Shown here piece after piece: positions 1 to 10,597 of a stretch of DNA of 64,000 nt; position 1 is the stretch's first letter, and each line of letters starts with the position of its first letter. The stretch covers positions 3,596,001-3,660,000 of the forward strand of contig NC_135255.1 in assembly GCF_964204865.1 (NCBI RefSeq), in the 5' to 3' direction. Made by a program: the position numbers and the translations under genes. This stretch comes from Styela clava (Eukaryota > Chordata > Ascidiacea > Stolidobranchia > Styelidae). A model generated the notes under the pieces. The model was not told the DNA's origin. It saw nothing but the letters and a program-made list of their open reading frames with translations, and ran no database searches.

Positions 1-700
1 ACATCTCTAATGTGCATCGCACTGTACTGCCACTGACTTAATTAATTTCCCATCCCATCCCATAGCAATTATCCTGTATCATCCCATGGGATTCCCATTG
101 AAATAAAATTCAATGAGAGTTGTTGAATTTAGGTTTAGCGTCCACTAAACTGGACTACATGTAAGAAGAGACATGCAAAACAACAAAATTTACGGAATTT
201 GGTAATTTTATTATTCATAAATATTATACATGTGGCCATCAGCCCCTTCGCGAAGTATATTGTTAATGCTGAATATAAATTGCCATTTATAACTAACAAG
301 AGAGCTATGCTCAAATATATAGACACGACATCCATATCGAAATTTTTTACCGTCATTTCACGGAAATCGTGCGATTTTTGTGTCCCACGTGTCCTATGAG
401 AAATACAAATGTGTGCTGTCCCATCCCATCCCATGGGACGCTTCTCATGGACAAGCCTGCAAATATAGCTATATGGCATATTATATGGCAACTGATCCTA
501 TCCTGTTGGATCATTCTATCGTATTGCGATCGTATCGTTGTACTGTGATCGTAAGCTGAAAATAAATACATTGCCTCGTTAAAGTGTCTGACAGATTGGG
601 GAATTAGTGCAGGTGCAACAGTTGCCGTTAGCCGTCGTCTGACGACAGAGGAAATGTCCTCCTACCAGTAAACAAATAGGTCGAAAAAATACTTTCTAGG
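1..700. other. Non-coding stretch with TCCCA-rich short repeats
   Basis: I see no gene here. The stretch has several runs of the pentamer-like unit tccca (near 45-65, 75-100 and 418-435) and a tcccacgtgtcc motif near 380-395. These resemble the 9-bp units of the element starting at 711. The short open frames on both strands are low-complexity or lack splice signals, and I do not regard them as genes. Confidence 0.5.
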
Positions 701-710
701 CTATAGAATG

Positions 711-1882
711 ATTCGGGTGTCTCAAAAATGTCGTGTCCCACTAGTTCCAATATCCCACTTGTCCCACGTGTCCCACTAGTTCCAATATCCTACTTGTCCC
801 ACATGTTCCACGTGTACCACTTGCCCCACATATCCCACTTTTCCCGCGTGTACCACTTGTCCTACTTGTTCCACTTGTCTTACGTGTCCCTCTTGTCTCA
901 CTTGTTTCCACTTATTCTCTCATATAAATTTCTATCAATATAATCGGAGATATTTGTTATCGATCAATTTGAGATTTGTCCAGATCAAACATTTTTAATG
1001 ATAGCCTTTATTGTCTCATTCGGAGGATATCGATATTCAGGCACCCTGGCGTAATTCATCAAATTCCAATTTTATAATCTTTCAAGATCACAACAATATT
1101 AATTTAAAAATCTAGTTAAAAATATATTTCAAGCGTTGTACGTAGTTTGAAACAGTGGTCGGCAACCATCGGGAAGCAGTGCAATATCATACCGTTAGAG
1201 GCAATATATATGACCATGATATTTGCTTATCTTAAATTTGAACACGGTATGATGAAATGATATGAGTCTACGCAAAATAATAGTCAACATATAAAAATTT
1301 TCGTTGAATCAATATCGAACCTTAAAATTCGCCTGCGTTATACAGTTGAGTTGGAATTTCAAGTTAATTAAAAAAAGTGTTTTTGAAGGGCGGTGCGCAA
1401 ATAAATTAAGATTCAAACTGGCCCGCTGATTGCTGACGCCTAGTTTAAAATAATCGATCGTTACATTACTTTCTGGAACCAGCTTCAATCCCGTATACTC
1501 ATCAACGACGTGTGTATTACCCAATAAAAACTCGACCTGAGATAGCAATGCAGTACTAACAATTCTACATCGGAAACAGTAACAAAAATTTTAATTCACC
1601 TAACAGCAAGAAAGATTAAAAAAGTGCAAACCGCTCACATCTACGAAAAATCCGAATCGCTGAATTATATTCCACATGACGAATTTTTCAGACGTATTTC
1701 CTCGGTACTTTTTACAAATATTTCGCGATTTTTATAATGCGATTCTACTTTCTCGATGTTGGAATCATCCGGATTGAACGTGTAACCACGTTCCCACGTG
1801 GGACATGTGTTACACGTGGGAAACGTGGGACATGAGGGACACGTGGGAAAAGTGGGACACGACATTTTTGAGACACAGGAAT
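711..1882. mobile_element. Palindrome-ended element with 9-bp CACGTG repeats near both ends
   Basis: The ends are near-perfect inverted copies of about 30 bp. Positions 711-741 begin attcgggtgtctcaaaaatg and continue into tcgtgtcccac. The reverse complement of 1852-1882 gives the same string with two changes. Directly inside each end lies an imprecise 9-bp repeat: units like cccacgtgt and cccacttgt on + at about 733-905, and their complement at about 1790-1860. The centre holds no recognisable transposase. This is a MITE-like or foldback structure of about 1.17 kb. I found no clear target-site duplication. Confidence 0.6.
733..905 (+). repeat. 9-bp minisatellite, unit approximately CCCACGTGT
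   Basis: About 18 imprecise tandem copies of a 9-bp unit (cccacttgt, cccacgtgt, cccactagt, tccaatatc and so on). The period of nine leaves an open frame reading Val-Pro-Arg/Leu, which explains the apparent ORF here. Many units contain the E-box hexamer CACGTG or CACTTG. The complementary array is at about 1790-1860. Confidence 0.7.
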
Positions 1883-4800
1883 GATTCATTTCATTGTCTT
1901 ATTATATCCCAGTTATTCATTATTTTGCCAGAAGTCCACAACTAAATAATTAACTAGTGTACTTGGTGACATGATCTTTAAGCAGCGATATAATTTGAAT
2001 TCGAGAACAATGCATCAAGCAGCAATAAGTCAACACGCCATGTAAATCATTTTTCAAAATAATCATTTTCATTGTGATTTTTATCAATTTTTGATTGTTT
2101 TATTATCTTCAATTGATTTAAAAAAGAAAACAAAATTACAAAAAGGATTGTTCGATTTTTGCTAAGATATACAAAATCTGTTCCTGATGTACCAAAATAC
2201 AGCGATTTCTCAATGTACAATCTAAGACTCAAATGTAAACGTAGATCACATTTACGAGTGTCTGCTGTCCTGCAACCTCTGTTGCATATTTAACTCTATG
2301 TTTGGGTTTGATGGCCAAGTGGTTATATGGCGTTGCAAATAATAGAGACATAATACTACAACTTAAATCAGGGAAAGAGATCAAGCGGAGATCAAAAGAT
2401 CAATGAAAAACTGTGGTAATTCCTATTTTGAAACCGTTCTCTATAGGTGGGAAAACTACACTGTCTTGTACAACATTAATATAATATAAAGCAGATATTA
2501 ATATACAGCATATACTTTATCGCTGATTATTCACAAAATTTTGTAGTCAGAATCACTAAGATACATAGTTCTGACTTTTAAAGTTTTGTAGTAGTGTAGT
2601 AGGCTACACTTTTCTGTTTTGTAACTCTTTTTAACACTTACCACCAGCCAAAACTTTTTATCCAAATTTTGTACAAATATTGCGTTTTAAGAATTGTAAA
2701 TCTTTTTCAGCTTTTTGAAACTCGTGAAAATATAATTATCGACATTAGTTTTACATTTAGAATTCCCTCCACGGCTGAGTTGATTTTCAGAACAACTGGA
2801 GTTCGTATTTTGGAAAAAGAAGTCGTTGAAATCGGTCCACCACGGGTAAAGGCAGAAGAGACCAGTATTAGGAGAGTCGATGGCATCATTCTCCAAAAAT
2901 ATTGTTGTGCCTTTTCATCACATTCTAGGGTTATTCGAAAACTGTTTTACACTTTCTATCGTGAGCGTAAAATTCATGAGTAAATCTGTACTTTGGTTCC
3001 ACTTCTGAAATAGTCTTTATGAGTTTGCACAAAGCTAAATCATCGAAATTGAAAAATCGATTTTTTGCTCAAAGTAATACTGAAAGTATTTTCGTGATGT
3101 TATATAATCGACCTTCATTCTCCCCAAGATCTAAAAAAGACGAAAAAATATATAGATTTGCTCAAGATGATATATATGTATAAAATTCCATCAAACCTGG
3201 TCCAACGTTGCGTGAGTGTATAAAAAGACTGGTAATACTCATGTAATGTAAATACTCAGATATTATTCGAAACAATATAAAACTATGGATGCCTTAATTG
3301 TATACACTATGGGTAAACAAAAATTTAATTTTTTTTCCGTTTCCTTATTCGCCCCTAAAGAGTGTTTTTAAAATTGTGTCTATAGTTTCAAGATTTCGTT
3401 TGTAGTTCAAAGTCAAAGCCACTACGTTTTCAAAAGCATTTTTGGATACAATTTCAATACAGTAAGCAATATAAGTAACTTGTATTCGAAAAATATATAA
3501 CTAGCATAGAAATATTGATATTGAAGAGTAAAAGCCTATAAAATTGTTTCAACACATTAATAAATGCAAATCGTGTGATGAAATCAATAATGTGATGTGA
3601 ATGGCGTGGTAAAAGACTTGAAATGCATATGATTTTGTATTGAGTAAAGTCACAATCGTCTTAAGACAAAAATGATTCTTGATTTGAACCTGACAATTCG
3701 TACAAGTAGACTCAGTTTGACAAAAATTAAAATAGATTTTGTCTGATCACACAATACCTAGATAGCAACCCAAAATAATGCGAAAAAGCAAACAATTCAT
3801 TTCTAGCTTTCAAACTCCATTCAATATATCCATTTATATATATTTATAATAAATTAGGAATGCGCGCGAAAGTTCAATATAAATTATAAGGTAATTTACA
3901 CCATTACAAAAATTAACATAGATAGAAGAATACTTTTGGGTGAATAAACGTTCATAATCAGACTTTCTATAACTTACCCAAAATTTTCATAACAGTCTTG
4001 AGTTATAAATTTCGCTAATTTACTAAAAAACGAATTCTACATTGTTCGATACTTTATTGAATATCCAACCTATATATACCGTTTCATATCCACCTTTGGA
4101 AATTAATTTTTGATCAATTATTTTTCTCATTTATGGTTCCCAGGACTTGTTGCCACGTACGGTATGTTCGAAAATCTTGTTTTAAAATGGCACCACCAAC
4201 AAACCCTGAGAACAAAAATACACAAAGCGTTTGATAGCCTCGCATTAATACTATACTACAACTGTTTGACGCAATATGCTTGAGCTATTGACGTCATATC
4301 ACTTGAGAGAATGAGTCGTTTCAGGAACCAATATTGTAATTTGTAATCTTATATTATTACCATCAGTGGTTTACCATAGTTTTTAGAGCTTCGTCACCAT
4401 TTTCTACGTCACAAGGAAACTATTGTTATGATAGTTTCCTGTTTACTAGGCAATTTGGGCATAATCTGTTTCTTTCAACCATATTTTCGAACTTTCGTCT
4501 ACATACTTCATCCACGGTGTTTATCTGAATAGGAAACCATGAATTTGTTCATGGATCTTATAAAAAACAAGTCCGTAGTCTTATTCCGCAGTTTTCACTT
4601 TCATAGTCAGCTACTTTCTAATTTAATTGAGTTTGGGCAGTTGGAAAATATATAACTTGTATAATACAGTGCAGATGCGAGGTTGGTTACGTGATAGCAC
4701 TTCATGGCTGTATTTCGAGGTGAGGCAAAAATTTCTGCCAATCATGCAGGTAAAATGAAGTCGTCAAAGTCAAAAATAAATTGTTATATCTGTTGTAAAT

Positions 4801-5060
4801 TTCTGAATATTTACGCACGAACAGGTCAAATTAGGATAATCACGCATTTATTTGGGCATTTTTATTTTGTTTATTTTCTAAACTCTTAGTTGTCGACATT
4901 CAAGACATATCATCAGGCATACAAGCTCTCGCATATTGAATGTCAAAGTGCAAAATTTTCAATTCATCATTATCGTCTCCTATACTCGCAGGCCTCATGT
5001 GGTTGAGAATACTGGTTGATATTTTATATGCCATGCATAATGATACATAATGAATTAACC
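1883..5060. other. Gene-poor interval
   Basis: AT-rich sequence with no confident gene. One isolated exon-like open segment is listed separately at 2711-2849. The rest shows only short chance frames. There may be promoter or 5' leader sequence for the collagen/fibrinogen gene near its right end, but I see no diagnostic motif. Confidence 0.4.
2711..2849 (+). other. Possible orphan exon, unrecognised
   Basis: An open segment is bounded by a good acceptor (tctttttcag, ending 2710) and a donor-like cgggtaaag (ending at about 2849). The translation begins LFETRENIIIDISF and ends with VEIGPP. It is not low complexity and has a mixed hydrophobic pattern. I found no partner exons with matching phase nearby and do not recognise the family. 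It may be chance or a remnant. Confidence 0.2.
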
Positions 5061-5080
5061 TGCGTTTTTTTGTGATATTG

Positions 5081-5111
5081 CAACAGGAAGAAAATTATCA
5101 TTATAAGAAAT
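5081..5111 (+). promoter_or_regulatory. Splice acceptor just upstream of the lectin start codon
   Basis: A tgatattgcaacag acceptor ends at 5086, 25 bases before the ATG at 5112. An acceptor this close to a start codon can mark either a 5'-UTR intron or, in tunicates, a spliced-leader trans-splice site. The sequence alone does not separate the two. Confidence 0.3.
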
Positions 5112-8056
5112 ATGTTATTCCTTACTATTATACTGCTGTTTGGTCTATACACATCATCGTCCTGTAATTTTGTGCCAAGAGATTATGGTCTTTGTTCCCA
5201 AGTTTATCAAATGTACGAATATTGTTCTGGACAAAGTACTGATGAAACTACAACCGTCGTAAATGAAAGAAGGGGAAAAGCAGGGCCACCTGGACCGCCT
5301 GGAATACCTGGAAGTCCTGGAGTCGTAAATGTCGCATTAATCGACACAAAAATATCGGAAAAGTTTGCAGGTGAAAAATAGGTTACATTTTTTGCCATTA
5401 TCTGTTAATAGTGATTGATTACAAATGAATGAAATCTTCCGAGATATGCGGAGTCTAAATTCTTGGCAATGCTGATATATCACATTTTAGTAAGTTCTAA
5501 TAATGAAAAACCCACTCGAGTTTTATATTTTCGAGAAAAGTCGAAAAATATATTTAATGTGTAAATAACCATTTGAGTTTGGCATTTTGTTTTCTATATT
5601 TGGCATTTTTTCTGTTTTGCTTTCTAAACTTTGGAAGGCGAGCTGGAAGATTTTTACTTTTAGAGTAAGTCGATTAAAATTACAAAAACCAAGTAAGCAG
5701 TTTATCCAAGATTATTTCTTTTTTTTTGAAACAATTTTAGAATTGGAAAAACAAAACAACAAAAGTTTAGAACAATGTCAAACCAAGCTCTCCGTCATAG
5801 AAAAACGTAAGTACAAAATTTTGATCGAAATTTTAAAAATTGAGATGGACCCGTCATTTGATCGGACATATTAGCGAATTTAACCGACGTAATATTAAAA
5901 GTATTGTTGTTATCAAATGCTTACCACAAGTTAAATACTTCCCAAATATACTGGGTTTAACCACTCCACAAGCCATGTATCCGTTTGTGATCAGCACTGA
6001 CGTCAAAAAAGTCCTTTCAAAAAGATAAAATGTTTTCGTTCTTTGTACGTTGTTCCTTCACATGGAACAAACATAACATATTTAAAGATGATAATTTCGC
6101 TCTTCAATTTGTTCCGTTTATAGCTACTTTTTGATTCCCAGTTTTGTTTTTTAATAACATTGTTTTACACCTTAGAATTAGAGGATCTTCAAATAAATGA
6201 CTGCAGCAAAGTACCCAGAGAAAAAGCTAGTGACGGAAGAGGCGGAGTTTTCAATATTTATCCTCTGGGATTTGAGAGAGTTGAAACTTACTGCGACCTA
6301 ACAACAGACGGAGGAGGCTGGCTGGTAAAGGACTTTATTCCCAATTTACTAATAAACGTTTCTATTTGACCTATCTTGGGTGAACCTAACTGATTTTTTC
6401 TGACTTTGTATTTTAACTAGAAAATTTAATCATTTTTCAAAGAATTAAGCTATAAATAGTACACACAGACTGTGAAAATCAAAAGCATGACTGACATGAT
6501 CTCATGCAAACAAAACTATCTTTTTCAAATTTCCATGAAATTTCACAAATTACATGATTTTCCACTCTTGTTCACCATCTCAAAAGGCCTAATAAACCTA
6601 TTTGCTTAACAAATTTGCGCCCGTTTAGTAATTTTTTTCGTTTGTTTTTGTTTGCAATACATTTCCTTCAGCTGTTCGAATACACAATAAATTCATTCCT
6701 ATCGTGTGAATTTGACTAGTGAGCAGTCGGGCATTATCGCATTTGTTTACAATTTTTTCGAGTCCGGGAGGTAATTTGCTAAAGGAGTGCGTTTGACCAG
6801 TTATGAACTTCGGCAAAAACGAGCTTTTGTCTCAGTGTCCTTTAAAATATTAAAAACTTCGAGTACTAAGTAATAATGAACAGTTTACCACATTCAAGCT
6901 ATTAGTTTCAATCTACTATTGTACTAATCGATATTGATAGATAATATATATTGTCTTAAGGTATTTCAAAGACGAATGGATGGTTCAGTTGATTTTTTCA
7001 GGAAATATAATGACTATGTCCATGGATTTGGTGTAAAGCATGGAGAATATTGGCTTGGTAAGTTGCTAAAAGACAATATTTCCTGAGGATTGATCATATT
7101 GACCCTGTCGTGCCTGTTGATAAAAATCAAACTTCGAACAGTTTTTTTTATTGGCAGATTTTTTGCCTTCAGATTCCACCCCGAAGGAGCATTTGTTTAT
7201 TGTATTAGGCAATTGAAACGATAGATTGTTTTTTGTAATATGAGATTCGATAAGACGAAACAATTTGATTTGAATTACTGACGATCGAATTAAGTACAGT
7301 ACTAATTACAACATTTAATATAGAAAAAACTCCGACATCGACACTCTGCAGTAAATATGTATATTTACCCCCATCATATTGTACCATGCTGAAATTGTTA
7401 TATTATTAAATAAAGGACTAAAACTACTTAATCGATTAACTTCATCTCGGGAGTATGAGTTACGAATCGACCTAGAAGACTGGGATGGAAACCGAAAATT
7501 CGCCAAATATTCGTAAGTTTATTATTCAAACTTAAGAAACGCCACCTAATTATAAAACACCTGAAATTTTTATACAGATACTCCAGTACAATAATACGAT
7601 TACATGTTATCTCATGGTATCTATTACGTACAGATTTTAAACCTTCTTTATTTATAATCCACAAACTAAAGGCAAGTTCATCTATATAAGGAATCTTCGT
7701 ATTAGCAATAATAAACATTTTAAAACTTCGTCAGATCTTTCAAAATCGGAAATTCAGCGTCTGGTTATCAACTGACGATTGGGGGATACTCAGGCAACGC
7801 AGGAGATTCTATGAATAATGGCAATGGCAGATCATTCAGCACAAAAGACAATGATTCCGACAACAGCAGCTCGCAAGACTGTGCTACTCTCTATAAAGGC
7901 GCCTGGTGGTATAATAATTGTCATCATGCCAATCTAAACGGATTTTACTTTGTAGGAGGAACACACAAATCATTCGCAGACGGCATAGAATGGCATTCGT
8001 GGAAAGAATATCACTACTCACTGAAGTTTACCGAGATGAAAATCAGAGCATTGTAA
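5112..8056 (+). CDS. Secreted collagen-fibrinogen domain protein (ficolin-like FReD lectin), six exons
   Basis: Coding exons are 5112-5370, 5741-5806, 6176-6324, 6961-7057, 7416-7512 and 7735-8056. Phase holds at every junction, giving 329 codons plus stop. Residues 1-18 form a signal peptide. Residues 55-72 are six Gly-X-Y triplets including [13 protein letters not shown]. Exon 2 is a short polar, possibly coiled-coil linker. Residues of about 110-329 are a fibrinogen C-terminal domain, with signatures [23 protein letters not shown], a calcium-site-like DNDSDN, and [15 protein letters not shown]. The family binds acetylated sugars and microbial surfaces, and vertebrate ficolins activate the lectin complement route. 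Ligand and complement coupling are inference. The collagen stretch is far shorter than in vertebrate ficolins. An in-frame stop follows TEMKIRAL. Confidence 0.9.
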
Positions 8057-8094
8057 CTTACTGTAAAAACGTATCTATTAGTTTATAATTATTA

Positions 8095-8100
8095 AATAAA
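8095..8100 (+). terminator. Polyadenylation signal AATAAA of the lectin gene
   Basis: A canonical aataaa lies about 40 bases after the stop codon at 8056, in an AT-rich 3'-UTR. The position fits a short 3'-UTR. Confidence 0.6.
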
Positions 8101-8559
8101 AACTTCCTAAATGATTCATTGCAGAGCCTTAACAGAAGTATATAAAAATGCGAGTCTGCCTGAACCAATTGAGATGGGATGGGAGGGTTAATAATGTCCA
8201 TGGAGTATTTATTGCAATGACTTTAACATAGTCAGGTAGTTCGTGCCGGCAATATGTACCCAATCTATCTAAAAAAAACAGACCAGACTGATGAAAAAAA
8301 ACTCGACGCAACTGCAAATAATTTTTCCGTATTCCGTCACCTTTTATATTGTGATAAAACTAATTACCGCAGCATGTGTGAACTTTGTTCAAAAAGCGTT
8401 AGTATTTGTTTTTCTTTTATGACGTATGTATGTCACTTTAGCTCTGTCAAAGCTTTGTATAAAAGTAGTCACTGATTTGTTGGGAGCAACGGCTCCATGG
8501 AGCGTCGGGTATGTTTACGATTCGACATGCAGCCTACCTAACTTACTACTTGCTCTATA

Positions 8560-9480
8560 AGGGTGGTCCAAACCCAGGCCCGCGGACCACATATGACACG
8601 CAGCTTCACTATACGTGTCCCGCGTCGCATTCGGACAGTAACTAAAAAATCGCATATGGTGTTGTTTCGTCATAAAATTAACTAGAAAAATCGTCTGACA
8701 TATTGTAACATTAATAATGTCATGAATTAAATAGTGTTACGGTTATCTGAGCCAACTAGCAAAGTTGAATAATGTGCTTGGCAGTCTAAAACGTTTTCTG
8801 GCTTTCTATATTTTTGGTCGGAAATATATGCTGAGAATATGGGCATCATAAAAAACTAAATATCGAATGCTGATTTTATTAGCCTAGGCTGGCTATACCT
8901 GAGAACTAAATATTAATGATAGGGCCTAATAATATAATTCATGCCGGTGTTTTTTTGTTTTTTTTTTGCAAGCAGCCCAAACAGAATTACAAAATATGCT
9001 GCCTATATGTCAAAAAATTTAGTAATTAGCCTCCTGCACTCAACATTTGGTAATCAATCAGTTCGCAGTTATTACTTATCGATCTTAAGATCGGTATGTA
9101 TGTTGATAGGTATTTGTCTGTCCGCAGTTTCGATCGATAAGTCTTCGGTCTTCGACCGATATTCTCGTTTATAAGTTATTTTGTGAACATGAGTTTGAAA
9201 AAAAAGCTGACGAATTGAAACAGGTTTTTAACTGTATGTTGGAGGGAAAATACTACAATTTTTGCTTGATATGTCGGCAAGTTGTGTCGGTGACAAAAGA
9301 ATATAATTTAAAACGGCATTTTAAAATCTTGTGAGCAATGAGCATTTTGCAGGGTTAAGATTTCGCTTTGAAAATCTAATCGATGTTCGAAAGCACTTAC
9401 ATTTGCGGAACACCTTTTTCGTTATGGAGAATTTGAAATCTTACACTAAATGTAGATATAGAAAGACTTTTGCATATATA
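8560..9480 (+). mobile_element. Decayed hAT transposon with BED-finger transposase start
   Basis: The left end at about 8560-8603 (gggtggtccaaacccaggcc, followed by cgcggaccacatatg) has the GC-rich GGCCCGCGG-type terminus typical of this hAT group. At 9215-9330 (+) the translation contains CLICRQVVSVTKEYNLKRHF, the BED-like Cys-Cys-His finger found at the start of ZBED/GTF2IRD2-type transposases. A stop and frame change follow, then SNEHFAGLRFRFENL. I could not find the right terminus. Clearly inactive. Confidence 0.55.
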
Positions 9481-10597
9481 TTTCAGTAAGTTTTTTTTTT
9501 TTTAATGTTTTAGCTTGATAAATGATAATTCGTTGAAATCATTTTTCTCGTGTGGCTGCTGACTGATTCGTGATCATCAACCTGAATTGACAACCATTTT
9601 AAGATGAGTGATATCAGATATATATAAGAATATCGTTATGTACAACATCTTTATAACAACAACAAAAATATTTGAAATATCAGAAATTCGAAGAAATCGC
9701 AAAATATTCGAGATCCCAGAACTCTTCCGAAATTTACCAATCAATCCCTGGCCAACTCATATTGTCGACACCTATATTTGATCCAAACGAGATAAATCAA
9801 TGACCAATTATTGCCTTCAGTGGTTTGAATGCATATTAAAGCCATCGTGATTATGTATCAAAGGGCGTCATGGAGAAAATAACAATAATTAGAATGAGTT
9901 AGTCATCTAATTAGGTCTATTACCGGTACCGCTTTTTAGTTCAGCTTGATAGTAAACATATATATATGTTAAGGTACTGTCATGTATTGGAAGCAGACCA
10001 TCCTTGCCCTAATCATTGTGATGATAAAAATTGGAACATTTGATCACTTGCGTTCGAAGTAAGCGTGCCTTTTAAACTAAATTCCACTTTCATTACTCAG
10101 TTCATGGGTCATATGGAGCGTGTGTCATGTATATTAAACTCAGACATATCATCAACGCACGAGTTTACCATAGATTGGTAGCTCATACAGAACGGAAAGA
10201 ATTTGATGACAAAAATAATCAAAACGTGATATGATCAGTAGAGGCAGCCAAGTAAATTGAAATTAATATTATGTTGCCTAACGGTTGTCTGAAGAGAACT
10301 ACTCTACAACAACTGTTGATTTAGGAAATAACGCAATATGCATATTTTAATGTAAGTAAATTTTACTTTATTGCCATGGTATTTTTAATATGAGATAATC
10401 AGTTACATAAGCTCCATTGTATACAGTTGAAAGTTAACACTAGTGACCATTGAAGTTCAAATAGCTGTACAACATGAATCTGTATTTTCGGATGGAGAGT
10501 TGGTACCCCTCCCCACAAAAAATTCGTATACTTCAATTTGATGCTGGTTATATCATTCAACGTTCCTTCCTGGTGAAATTATTTTTAAGTTTATCAA
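9481..10597. other. Intergenic, nothing recognised
   Basis: AT-rich sequence between the hAT relic and the CUB receptor. No open frame with coding character. It presumably includes the receptor's upstream control region, but I see no specific element. Confidence 0.4.

Noticed and set aside
728-943. 71-residue Pro/Leu/Ser-rich open frame
   Set aside because: It is the translation of a 9-bp repeat array; the period keeps the frame open by chance.
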